Source of the DNA: Hymenolepis diminuta
Lineage: Eukaryota; Platyhelminthes; Cestoda; Cyclophyllidea; Hymenolepididae
Direction of reading: 5' to 3'
Assembly (NCBI GenBank): GCA_900708905.1
Contig: CAADRB010000009.1
Location: 349,168-413,167 of the forward strand
Length of the DNA stretch: 64,000 nt
Part shown: piece after piece, positions 23,501 to 35,439 of the stretch
Numbering within the stretch: position 1 is the stretch's first letter
How the letters are laid out: each line of letters starts with the position of its first letter
Notes under the pieces: generated by a model
The model's input: the letters and a program-made list of their open reading frames with translations, nothing else
The model's database searches: none
What the model was told of the DNA's origin: nothing
Position numbers and translations under genes: made by a program

Positions 23501-25935
23501 CAGCCTGCTATGGCCATATGACGCATCAGCTTCGAACTCTAGCTGATGGAAAATTAGTCGTTGTTCTCGAGGTAAGTTCAGGTGGGGTCATAAGTTCGAA
23601 ACTTACCTCATAAGGCAATTACTGCTTCAGTTTTCTGTGTTTTTATAGGGTGGATACTTCATTGATAGTCTTGAAGAAGGCTGTGTTCAAGTTCTCAAGG
23701 CTCTTCTTGGTGACTATATCGCCCCACTTCAAAGCTTGAATCCTCCATCTAAAAGGTATTTTTACATATTCTCTGTCTGAAATACCCATTTTTAGTATAC
23801 AGCGCACTATTTCATCCTCAATCTTGGCCCTTCGTGAATTCTGGCACTGTCTGGATATTGTTGAATTGAGTCGAAGTATCATTCGTCCTGATATCTCGGG
23901 GTTTCCTCCCAATTCATGGTAAGTTTGGCCACGCGTTTAATTTATTATCTTAAAGGCCTTTGGTAAAGGAAGTAGTATGGCCAGATAAAAACCCAGTACT
24001 TCCTGAGTCTGTTATTGCTGAAAGTCGAAAGATGCTTCGCGATTTTACGGCCACATCATCTAAGAAGTCTAATCAATTCGATATCATTCTTGTGCTCCCC
24101 TCATCTTTACAGAGCGGCCTCAGTGAACAACCTTTTGAAAAGTGGTCAAAAGAGTGAGCAATAGCTGTAGCTCTATCAGAGTCCTTTTAGTTTGATTCTG
24201 GATCTTTACTTTCGTTATTCTTTTCGTCCGTAGCTTAAATCTCAACAACCAAATTCAAATCTATGAAGCGACACAAACAGCTTCAACGAATGACGTGGTA
24301 GGTGCAAAAAATAGGCTGCCCAACTTACGCTTTTTTGTCCTAAACTTGAACCCTTTTTTACTTTTTCACAGATTATCACACCGAAGAAAAAATCCCGGCT
24401 TAGTGAAGATGATTCATCTAAAAGAAGTTTCTTATGTAATTTCTCCAAATCTATTGAGAATGCAATGGAAAAATTTGTCAAAGATGGGGTCGGTAATTGC
24501 TTGTGATCATCCTTTAATCATTTCTCGTTTTTCCTCTTCAATTACAAGGCATTTCCTTACTTTTATAGTTCAGAACAGCTTTGATAATGGCAGAGCGTAT
24601 TTCACCGCGCGAAATAATCTCAACTTTCAATGAAATCACAGTAAAATCCAACGGGTGTGGAAAGAAGCTATCAAATCCTAGCCTGTCTGTGAATTCACCC
24701 TCCGGTTCAAAGCGTCCCAAGGGAAGAAGTAGCCTTACGACGAAAACGTCTTTGGAACTTCAGCAGATGGAATGTCTCTCTAAAATTCTGTATGTCGATC
24801 TGGCTGAGGGGAAGAACTTAAGCCCCGATATGTTCGGTGACTCCAAGTCATCGAAAAAAATCAGTAATCCCATATGCAAAGCAACAAGGTATTGGTTCTG
24901 TGTGCATATTGATTATTCGGACTTTGAAAAGCATGTTTTTTTGTGTTGTATGTGGTTTTTTTGCCCTCTAGTTCTTTCCCATTTCCCAAATAGCAAGCAA
25001 CCAAATTCAGGACACATAGCCATCCTAAATATCTTGCAAATTTATACTTTTTGATGTTAGCTTTTTTCTAACTGGTTTTTGTAGCAGTTAGTATAAACAG
25101 TACTGTGCATATTAGTAATGAAAATTTATCCGGTCGATTTCGAATAAGAATTGCACGAAGAAAACGGAGTGCTCTATTTTCTTTCCTAAATTGGAATACA
25201 CTTATCTTTAGGGCTTCAATTTAAGGCGAATTTATTTGAATTGATCTGCTGAGGTGAAGTTCAGTCTCAGTAGAATTCTTTTTGGTATAGTGTAATGTAG
25301 TGTTGCTGATTGTATGCACATTTTGTACTTTAGGAAGTTCAATGGACTTCAATTTTCTGCTGAACCGAAGACTTAATTAACTCCAGTTTTAATATTTATT
25401 GAGAACAAAGTTAAATGACAAAACGCAACCGAAGTCAAATTACAAAGTATTCTAAAGTGAACACTGAGTTTATCTGCTGCAAAATCTGCTTAATATACTG
25501 ACTTTGAATGTTTTTTACCTTATGCATTGATGTGAGCTTAACTCGTCGACTTGACAAACGGGTTACTTAATCAATTAACTGGAAGATGGAAATATATTCG
25601 TAATGATTCCGTTATGCCAATCGCATAATTGCCGCCAACTGTTTTCCTGCTATGCTCTTTAATTATCGTCTTCCTTCTTTCATTGGACTTATTTTCCCCT
25701 TTTTGCTTTCAGCATACTGGCGTTCAACTTCGGTTCTGCTGGCTCGGAGGTGAAACTGAGCAATCCAAGTTCTCAAATGACACTGATCAAAATTCCCCTC
25801 CAATGCTGCAAATTGGTTTGCAAACATGTTGCTGCGAATGTACTGACGGTTATGAGCGCTATGATTCTTCCAATGGCTTATAATTTCACCCCAGATCTTC
25901 TGATTATTAATGTTGGCGAAACGATCACAAAAAGG
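20517..25935 (+). CDS. HDAC10: HDAC10-like class IIb deacetylase
   Basis: Predicted zinc deacetylase; HDAC10 of vertebrates deacetylates N8-acetylspermidine. Exons joined by phase: 20517-20584, 20654-20798, 20863-21000, 21052-21407, 23045-23171, 23222-23287, 23347-23406, 23482-23571, 23649-23755, 23796-23918, 23956-24153, 24234-24297, 24372-24488, 24569-24888, 25713-25935, giving about 734 residues before a still uncertain last exon (human HDAC10 is 669). The N-terminal catalytic domain has [31 protein letters not shown], the gatekeeper Glu in GDPEGKM, and LEGGYF. The C-terminal half matches the degenerate HDAC10 domain: DIILVLP, MECLSKILY and ILPMAYNFTPDLLIINVG parallel DITLVLP, LGKLLYLL and VLPLAYGFQPDLVLVALG. 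ATG at 20517 is the first in frame. Oddities: Gln replaces the second His of VHHG, there is a roughly 30-residue insertion before the zinc motif, and a 1.6-kb intron follows 21407. Confidence 0.87.
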
Positions 25936-26065
25936 GTTAGTTTAGCTCCTCATAATATCGTGCCTAGTGCTGAAGATGACAAATCGAGTTTCCTAACTGT
26001 AACAGTTTGTCACTGTTTGAAATGGAGTTGCGCTTTTGCTTCAAATCATTGTAATGTTTGTCTAG

Positions 26066-26131
26066 TTCGTGAAAAACGCATTGTTTGAAATCGAGTCAAA
26101 TATTTTTTCCAGTGAGATGAAACACCATTAA
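26066..26131 (+). CDS. HDAC10: Candidate last exon of the HDAC10-like gene
   Basis: Exon 25713-25935 ends in phase 0 before GTTAGT. The nearest acceptor that stays open (TTTGTCTAG, 26057-26065) gives 21 codons and a stop (FVKNALFEIESNIFSSEMKHH). A rival acceptor at 26256-26262 (GACACTAG region) also enters in phase 0 and gives a 24-residue tail ending NYSFKQNL. Neither tail is recognisable as HDAC10 sequence. AATAAA at 26701-26706 is the first convincing poly(A) signal downstream. Confidence 0.3.
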   Translation, partial: FVKNALFEIESNIFSSEMKHH

Positions 26132-26700
26132 TGTTGATTATTTGTGGCATTAAGGTAAATGAATGCATTACATTTTCTCCTTTGGAGAATTACCTATTTA
26201 CTTTATCCCACTCGATATCTAAGTTTTTAAATTTAGCTTCTTTTCTTTTGACACTAGCAATTCTCGAAATTTGAATCATCAGGCGGAAATAGCGATTGGG
26301 GGAGCAACTATTCATTTAAACAAAATTTGTAACGTTTCTGAATATCACTGTTTTTTTCTAGACTTGTCCTCGCGTGAGGATAATATCCCTTTTTCAATAA
26401 CCGTTTTCTCTGTCCCCTTGCAGATTACTAAACCTTTAATCTTCTGTAATGGTTTCCGCCGCGACTTTTGACCTATATTACGTACAAAATTCATGGTGTC
26501 CCCTTTGTGCTTTGAGTATTACCTTATTTGTCCCTGTTTTATTAGATTAGAAAGCGTATGTCCTGTACATGGTCGTTGAAAAAATGGCAGTTAATTTAAA
26601 ATTAACGATCTTGTTCATCTTGAAGAAGTAATAATTCTAACTTCGTTAAAATTTTTCAAGGTGGTTTTGATTTGTTAGTTTTATTATTATTACCCATAGT

Positions 26701-26706
26701 AATAAA
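26701..26706 (+). terminator. Possible poly(A) signal of the HDAC10-like gene
   Basis: AATAAA about 570 bp beyond the nearer candidate stop codon, just before the first fragment of a dispersed repeat. Confidence 0.3.
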
Positions 26707-26734
26707 AAATTTACTTCTTTTAGTTGCAGAAACT

Positions 26735-26764
26735 GAAATCGGTTTACAGAAAGTTCAATAAATG
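26735..26764 (+). repeat. Dispersed repeat B, short fragment
   Basis: About 30 bp (GAAATCGGTTTACAGAAAG and the following TTCAATAAATG) match the start of the repeat B core with one mismatch. The sequence then diverges. Confidence 0.55.
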
Positions 26765-26999
26765 GTAAGGCAGGGGAGATCTTTACGATCTGCAAGCCGA
26801 TATCCCCGCTGGGAAGAAGGAAGATACAAGTTGTCGTTGTTAGCGAACTATGTACAATATATCGTAATTCGTATTAGTTCTTGTGAAAGATATGAGAGTT
26901 ACTAGTTATTTCAATAATAATGGGAAGAAAACATAAAATTGAATATTAATTTAGTCAAGGGAAAATAATTACATAATTATATTTTCACCTCTTGTTTTT

Positions 27000-27360
27000 G
27001 ATGCCGTTTCCTATTATTATTACCTAAGTATTACTAAGAAATTTTAGGATTTTCATTTGTGGGAAGCAATAGAAATCGGTTAACAGAAAGTTCAATAAAT
27101 GATAAAGTGGAGGGGATCAAAAAGACGCTGGGAGCAACGTTAAGAGATCAGAGTCTTACAACATTTGATTTTCGAACTCCGATTGTACAGTACTTATTAA
27201 GTGGGCAGCTCATATTCCAAAATTCAAATACCATAATTTGTCCAGTGTATATTGATCGGTTTTTATGATCATGATCGTCTGTCCTGTCACTTCAATTCAT
27301 TTTTTCTCTCAATGTTTGGGAAGGCAAAGGATCTTATATGATATTCAGCAGCTTATTGTC
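27000..27360 (+). repeat. Dispersed repeat B, copy 1
   Basis: Matches 41151-41545. Similarity starts at CCTATTATTATTACCTAA, continues through a 117-bp core (27071-27187) identical to 41224-41340, and reappears after a diverged stretch at TGATATTCAGCAGCTT. The core is an open frame in both copies (GSNRNRLTESSINDKVEG and onward). No terminal repeats were recognised. Confidence 0.8.
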
Positions 27361-27679
27361 CTAATGTAGCAGAGATGGTATGATTAAACGTTTTAACACG
27401 TTGACGAAAGCAGGTATTTTCAGTACTTTGTATATGGTTCGATTCTCGAGAATTGAACTTTTTCGGTTTTTATCCTTCCGCACTCATATATGGGAATGGG
27501 TTTCATCATAGCTGCATTACTTCAACTAACTAGCCAGCTACTCAATTCCTTAAACTAAACCTATAGGTAGGAACTAAGAACTCTCATGCCTGTTTGGGAA
27601 AGCGTTTGTTAACTATTATATAGACCAGAAAAATAGTATCGTGGAATCTCCTCGTTAAGAAATTCAAATTCCCCCCTCC

Positions 27680-27790
27680 TCTATTAGCCAAAGGGTTGGC
27701 CATCCCGTTCACTGGGTATGCACCGATGGACGCAGAACCTATGACTTCTCAGGTGAGCATGTCAACCCCTGCTCATATCTGTGCAGTTGT
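27680..27790 (-). repeat. SINE-like repeat, minus strand
   Basis: Reverse complement contains GGTTCTGCGTCCATCGGTGC, ACCCAGTGAACGGGATGGCCAACC, matching TTCGATGCTCATCGGTGTGC and CACCCAGTGAGCAAAGTGGC of the 62781 copy. Confidence 0.5.
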
Positions 27791-30700
27791 CTCTTCTTCA
27801 TGAAAAATGAAGAATTTCCTTTCCTTTGTTTAGAAGTGCCTAGAAAGTGTCTAAGGCGAAGGAGGAAAAACCCAACAAATATTCTCAAACTTAAATTAAC
27901 AAATTGCAATTCAAGAATGAACTACTACATCTTAGTGCTAATTAGCCCTTATAACCTTGGTCCAAGCGGCTTGTTCAGAAATAATCAGCCAAGAATTCGG
28001 ATGTTGTACTAAACATCCTTCTCTTGAATTAGATTTAGAGCAGTTAGAAATGGATATGCACTGTATAAGATTACGGTGTGTGAATCCTTAAGTCTCTAAA
28101 CAACTGCTACTGTGCCGGTTTAACATTTAATATATACCTGCAATTCTCTTTTCTAGAATTAAATTGAAATTGTATCTTAGTAACATTTTACCCAGTAATG
28201 TGTGTGTGTTGAAAGAATCCAGACAGCTGGAAAAAGCGAGTTTGGGAATTCCCTCCCATGTTTTTCGATACCTCCTCCTGCTACTCCGTATACTCTCTGT
28301 TTCTCCCTTTTCGTCCGGGCAGCAATGTGCCAAGGCGTAATAGTAAATGCAAACAAGTCTTAATGAAATTTAAGGTTGAATTTAAATCCTTATTATTTCG
28401 CTTCATTTAGCACAGTGCTGTCCATCCAGGAAAATTTTCTACCATATTAAACAGTATGATGTATAAGGGTTGGTCTATCTATTAGTAGTGTGCTTTTCAA
28501 TCAATTTTTTATAAGTGTTTCAGTTCGAATCGATCGTTATTTCACTCGTTTTGTTGTTTGTATTTTGTTTCATTGACTTAAAAAGTTCTATAAGAAGGTA
28601 AGATTCGTCAAATAACTATTACGCTTCTGGGTCCTAGGATTTTTTGCTACAACTTAGTAAAGATGAAAGTATGAATAACATGACAGGATCTCGTCTCCTG
28701 ATTTGTTTAACACTAAGATAAAGTTATTCCCGCATTAAAGGCTTCCATTGATATATCGATCATTGAAGAATCAAACTGAGATTTCTGTAGGGAAGTAGAT
28801 ATTATACTGCTAAACAGAATTTAAAGTAGTTTTACAATGTTGATCACAATTCCATGTTCTCTAATATGTCATATTTGAGTTAATGTTCGCCATGTCACGC
28901 TCTCCTTCGTCATTGATTTCACTTTAACTAAGTTTCGATATTTTTCTAAAAGCTTGTCTCACTAAACTTTCTCTTTCCCCTTGAATTGGCGGCATTTTTG
29001 AATGCACAGCCGAACTACTTTAAATCTTTTAACTTTTCACATTACTAACATATCCGTCGTTTACACACACGCACCCTTAGTTTGATGGCAGTAATAATGG
29101 GTATCATATATGCCACTCTACTCTACCTACAGAAACTTATACATTTTTAATATTCTCTCTTCCCTTCCTATGCGGAGCCACTACTCTGGCTTAACACTTT
29201 GAACTATTTGCCGATTAGACTTAGGTCCTCTCACGACAGCAACATTGACGGCCCATCTCAGACGTGCGTGTACTTGAGCCAATCGGATGTTGCCGAAATG
29301 GAGATATGCGAATTTACTACTGACTTACATATTTAATCTTGTATTACAGACTGGGCGTTATATGTTTTTTTTGTCTGAAAGATTTAATCAACCAATTCAC
29401 TAAATCATTACTTTAATCTCTTTCCTCTGGTTAAAGAAGCATATGTTAAAAACAAACAGTAATGAAACAAAGTTTCACTGGGCTTCAGTCAATATAGTTT
29501 CTCTTATGGTAAGTCTTTTTTAACGAACTTATGCGAAGACTTCTTTGAGGAGAGAGGTAGTTTACTGCTCCACAGTCGGGAACGTAGAATCTGACTAGGT
29601 TACCACTCACCTAACTTACTGCTATCTCCACTGCACAACGGGATGGAGAGAACGGAAGGTTATTACGAGGAGGGGTTTACTGAAAGATAAAAGAAACCAC
29701 GAGAAGGAAATGGTGGTAAGAGAGTTGATTGAAAGGTCGATATTCAGTCAGCAAGTGGGGAGGTGGGGTTATTTAGTTCCTGAAGGAAGATAAATAGTTT
29801 TTAAGGAAATATCTCGTGCTTAGGTTTTCTAATAATTGTTAACTGTTCTGTTGTTCGTAAGCCTATGATGTTTATCTCCATAGATGAACGCTTCCATGGA
29901 GTATTAAATCGTATAAGAGAAATTTCGTCGTTTTTTTATACCAAATCGAATCGATAAGCGGTATCTTGAAAATGGCGTAAGAATGCAGGAATAAAAGGGC
30001 ATTAATTCAGAATATTATTATTGGACATGCACAAAGCTCTCCCGATGGAATTTCTTGTTCGGAGCTTGCGTCAATTTAGTAACTGATTTGAACGAATTTG
30101 AATCTTATTATACAGATTTATTTTTTCTGCATGACAATGCAGAAGAAATGAGCATGAGGGTTAACAAAGCAATCCAATAAGGGATGTAACTGAGGTTGTA
30201 GAGTGGATTAGAAGTGGATAACGCAGTCATTGCATGAAGAGTCTTATTTGACTAGAATTTTGAATGCGTTGAATTTTCCACTTTCTCGTAACGTTCCAAT
30301 TTTCAACATTCATCTTTAAACCTTTAGATGACTTTTTATCCGTGATATTGACATTCCATTTATCTGGGTGGTTGATCATGACATTTCGTTTCATTTGTAT
30401 CTTTTCACAGCCAAGAGCATGCTGATAAGTCTTGTGAGCTGGTAAGCTTTTAATGTATCGATGCTCACTTTAATATGACCACATAATATTAAAGATACGG
30501 GAATGTATTCGGAGCTCACAATTAACAATAAGAGGTAAGCCTTGTCAGAATATTTTAATGAGTTGAAGGGGAGGAGTGATGGTATTGTATCTCTGTTTAG
30601 AAACTGCTTACTGATTGGAACCCCACATCTTTGCAGTTAGGCCAAATTTTAGAGTTGCCAAGCAGTAACAGAACATGCGTCTTGTTAAAATATTCTAATT

Positions 30701-32728
30701 ATTTGGCAGTCAATCAGGATTCTCTCCCAGAATATCTCATTTTAATAATCCATCAATTCAGTTAGTTACCGACTTGCATGAATTCGGACTAAGGATCTAA
30801 CTGTTTTTTAAATCTTCTTACCATGATATCCATTGCATACAGGAGTTTCCATTATTTGGAGTTTTCAATAAGCAACAAGATAATTACCATGTCTGAATAT
30901 TTTAAGAAAGGGGAAGGGGCAAGTCTGGTAGAAGTTTCCTTCGAATCTCTAATTTTAATAATTCATCTATTAACGAAATTGGGTTGCTGACACTTAAGAA
31001 TATGGTTTAGTTTTTTAAGTGTGGTTTCGACGTAAACATTTGTCTATCAATGCGCCCTCAAACAATGTTCTATTTTCTTGCCGTTGCTCGTGATTAAAAA
31101 CCAGATTTATCACACCTTACAAATCGTTCAAGCATGAGGGTTCGATTCAAACAGTGGTATTTTGTGGTCAGCCTGCTTGTTTGTGTACTATCATGCTTGC
31201 ATATACATCCTGTCGATTTCGTAGGGAGCATAAAATTATCTTCTGAAGTTTGCACTAGCTGGTAAATTTACGTTATGTTTAATTTATTTAGTATTAGACA
31301 GTCGGGATACCCTGGGAGTGTAAAAATAATTCTAAAGTGTCCGCAAATATATTTTAATATTGGTTTATACCTCTTTCAGCACTTGAGTAATAAGTGACCT
31401 CATTGCAATACCGACTCTTATCATTTACATGTACACATCTTTTCATGAATGCCTAGATGAATTTCCCACTTGTACGCGCTCCTGTTATCAAACGGATATC
31501 CTCTCAAGGGTCATTCACTTTCCAATTGAGTGTAAAAGAAGAGGGTTTATAGTGGGATGCATAGATAATACACATTTCTTATTGACTTTCTTTTTCATGA
31601 AGGACTATTATAATCCGAAAAAGTCTCGATGCTGTTGTTTTCTCATTTTTTGTTGAGTTTAATGTAAGTTAAGAGTGGGAAAATGAGCTTTAGAATAGTT
31701 GATGTCCAGTTTTACTCTCTGTTTTCTTTTACGCTTCTCCCATTGTGGTTTGAAGTAATTTTGGAATTGCTTTGATTTGAAAGTATTGTATAAGCTTCGC
31801 CCAGAAAAATACGGCCACACATCATATTATCGGGATAGGAACTGAATCAGTGTATTGAAAGTCGGTAGCCCGCTGAACAATAGAAGTCAAGATTTATTTT
31901 ATTCATAACTTCTTAATATGAGAGCTGGAGATCATCTAAAGTTTAGTCCTTCTAGAAATCTCCGCAAATCGTGCAGAAGTAATAAATCTTTGATAGGTGA
32001 TTTAGAAGTTATCATTCAAGTATTTTGGCAAATTAATCGGTCAGAATTTCAAATCTACTTATTCTAATAGAGTGAAAATATCTGCCAGTAAAAAATTACA
32101 CAAATTTAGACTTTCCTTAAATCTCTGGGAGTCCTTTTCTGGGATAGTGCGTTTGTTTACTATTTATCGATCCTTTCTAATTAGTTGACCTTACCTATTT
32201 ACATTTTTGATAAGGTTTTTTCCTATTATTTGTTTTAGATATTTGAATAATTATTCGTTCACCTTTTTTAAGTCAAATATTTTGTTTATCGTGTGCTAAA
32301 TGCACTCCGTTTCCGTATTAGAGGCTTATTGCTGGCCATCAAGATAGCTGATTATTGACAAACTTCACCCATTTGACGCTGTGGACACAGTTTTTATCGT
32401 TGAATAAAATGGTCATAGATCATGCCCAAGCGCACTATTAAAATACCTATTAGATTGTTTATTTTAACGAATAAAAATCAAACAATTTATACTTTGAACT
32501 TTTTTTGTTGATTGGACGTTATTAAGTGCGTTCAGTGTTCCGAGTTTTCTGGTTATTATATTTAGCAGCGTGCGAGTATGCCAAAATGATATGAACTTGA
32601 AACTAATTAGGCTCTCACCTCTCTAATATAGTTGTTTCATAAAACGATATTGACTCGAAGCCAACTGGCGAGTGAGTGGAACGAATCCTCTCATTGGATA
32701 TTAACTAAATAATAATATCTCCTCAATC

Positions 32729-33266
32729 NNNNNNNNNNNNNNNNNNNNNNNNNNNNNNNNNNNNNNNNNNNNNNNNNNNNNNNNNNNNNNNNNNNNNNNN
32801 NNNNNNNNNNNNNNNNNNNNNNNNNNNNNNNNNNNNNNNNNNNNNNNNNNNNNNNNNNNNNNNNNNNNNNNNNNNNNNNNNNNNNNNNNNNNNNNNNNNN
32901 NNNNNNNNNNNNNNNNNNNNNNNNNNNNNNNNNNNNNNNNNNNNNNNNNNNNNNNNNNNNNNNNNNNNNNNNNNNNNNNNNNNNNNNNNNNNNNNNNNNN
33001 NNNNNNNNNNNNNNNNNNNNNNNNNNNNNNNNNNNNNNNNNNNNNNNNNNNNNNNNNNNNNNNNNNNNNNNNNNNNNNNNNNNNNNNNNNNNNNNNNNNN
33101 NNNNNNNNNNNNNNNNNNNNNNNNNNNNNNNNNNNNNNNNNNNNNNNNNNNNNNNNNNNNNNNNNNNNNNNNNNNNNNNNNNNNNNNNNNNNNNNNNNNN
33201 NNNNNNNNNNNNNNNNNNNNNNNNNNNNNNNNNNNNNNNNNNNNNNNNNNNNNNNNNNNNNNNNNN
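32729..33266. other. Assembly gap
   Basis: Run of 538 Ns; nothing can be said about its content. Exons of the unrecognised gene starting before 37534 could lie here. Confidence 0.99.
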
Positions 33267-33804
33267 TTATGATGTGCGGTTAGTACGTGGTCATAAAGTC
33301 AAGCCCTCTCTCTGTATCCTGACCTCATCAGAACCTTTTAATATTATGCTTATAGCATTATAAGGGCAATTGCGGCGGTTTGCGTTTTCATTACTGCACT
33401 GACCTCTCCCTGACTCTTACCTAAAATGTGGTGATGGCGGAAGTAGTTGTTTGGCTAAGAACATCATAGTTTTCTCTCTCTTTCATTAGCATGATTAAGT
33501 CCGCTATTAATGTGGCAGGTATAGTGGAATTATCATTGATGTGTACCTGGACCGCATTGCGTAGGTGAAGGCTTCATTAATCCGGAAAATGCTTCCGATT
33601 AATAAAGGTGTATTTGCCAATTCTGTTATAAAAAGTTGCGGTGTTGGAAATATTTCCTATTGAAATTGCCAAGTCTCTGATATCTAAAGTTGAATAAAAG
33701 ATTAAAGAACTGTGTTTTTGCTTTTTCCAATTCATATAATTGTAATATTTACGAATTCGTCTCTTCGGCATTATTTCAGTAGATAGTTTCGTTTGTAAAC
33801 ATAA

Positions 33805-34122
33805 TTCGCATATCCGCAAACCTTTCATGCCTTCCAGGGTCCTGTAATTGATGCATTCATGTAGTTATTGAGTGGAAAAAGTTCCCAATTATCTTCCATC
33901 TTTTTTCATACCCATACGTTGGCAAAAGTTTTGAAAATCCTTGAGCACGGGTTCGTATTTCATTAAACTTATTCCAAAAGCCTACATTGTAAATGGGTTT
34001 GTTTTATTTTGCTCGAATTACGCTGTTTTCGATTTTCTTTTTTTTCTGGCTATTTAATTATTATGATAATAATTTCAATATTTTTTTATTTTCCTAGAAT
34101 GATTCGCATATCCGCAAACTTC
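33805..34122 (+). repeat. Pair of short direct repeats
   Basis: ATTCGCATATCCGCAAAC occurs at about 33805-33822 and again at about 34104-34121. A related CATATCCGCAGGGTCGTACC sits near 35307, where the second copy has CAGGGTCATATC. They probably mark eroded copies of one element. Confidence 0.5.
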
Positions 34123-35421
34123 ACAGGGTCATATCTTTGTCATAAAATACCAATGAATGACTGTCGTGAAATTCACTCTTTTCCGTCAGATTTTCTATTG
34201 GCATGCAATATTACGGATGTAATTAAGAATTTTGCTGAAGATTCTAAGATACCGGTTAGGAAACTGTATTATTTGCTTAATTTGCACTATGACCTTTTTG
34301 AAACTGTTATAGCTAAGTAAAGAGTGTTTTACTTCATGGAACTATTTTTGATCAGGAAGAAAAATATATTTCCACCGAGTTCCAAATATGTCTTTGTTTT
34401 ATCATTGGCATTAGTGAAATATTATTTAATTTACCCATTTTTTTCCCCAATTTCCCAATATTTCTCTTCTGATGTCTTTGCAAATATTTAAGGAATCTTT
34501 CCAAAATTTTGAATGGATATTTTTTAAGATCTTGGTGCTATTTTTAACTAGAAGAACCGTATCGTTGGACGGAAAAATATTACCTTCTGTGACATTGGGA
34601 ATTGCGTACGAAGACTCAGAAGATTCCTGGGAGAACTCGTCTAGTTTCAATCACATAGTATCATGATGTGTCAATTACATTTGATTAGATAGACAAAGTG
34701 AATTATCACATGGTCCGGCACTGATAACATGGATACCCCTCTTTCAACATAACATTTAATGAGAGAGAAGCAAATTAAACTTGTAGATTAACATCCTGAA
34801 TACAAATAGTTGCATATATAGCTACAGGTGCGATTGGTACTCCATCACCTATAAGATATCAATGACTTAAGCTATATGGGAGCATTTCATTCATTTGGAG
34901 CTTGGCTCTGAAGGCGATTGAATAAAAATTCTCCTGATTCTTTTTTAGGATCACAGCTTTGTATACGTCTGTATTTTTTATCACGCTTTTCGCAAATCAT
35001 TTGGAATTGATCAATTTTTAACATTTTTGTGGTTTTCCTGATTTGCTTTCATTCTAATCTCAGCTGCGCCTCTTCATATCTGTCAGATTCTCAAGTTTGC
35101 AAAGGTTATATAATCAACACAGATGAGATTGAATAAGTTTTTTCCTTCCTACCTTATACGAAGGTTTATGGAAAACCTTACTACGATTTTTTCTTACTGT
35201 TTCACCACAGCTATCAACGCTTTGCTGTGAGTCTAGCTTCTATTTATTATTGGCTGACTGGTATTTCATATCGGTATTTATTGTAACCTGTTAAAAAAGA
35301 AATACCATATCCGCAGGGTCGTACCCTCAGCATAAAATTGTGTGAATAAAAGTAATTATATGTCATTAAATGATATTTCATCGGTCGGAAGATCAAAAGA
35401 TGTCTTTTTCGCGTGCGGGGC

Positions 35422-35439
35422 TGATTGATTGATTGATTG
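35422..35439. repeat. TGAT microsatellite
   Basis: Four tandem TGAT units. Confidence 0.85.

Larger units (their letters stand above)
26132..32728. other. Intergenic region, no supported gene
   Basis: Downstream of the HDAC10-like gene. It contains repeat B copies and one minus-strand SINE-like repeat. Frames are short and dominated by A/T-rich codons; I see no coherent exon chain. Confidence 0.55.

Noticed and set aside
23643..23912. 89-codon minus-strand frame
   Set aside because: Antisense shadow of two HDAC10-like exons that are supported by family motifs and phase.
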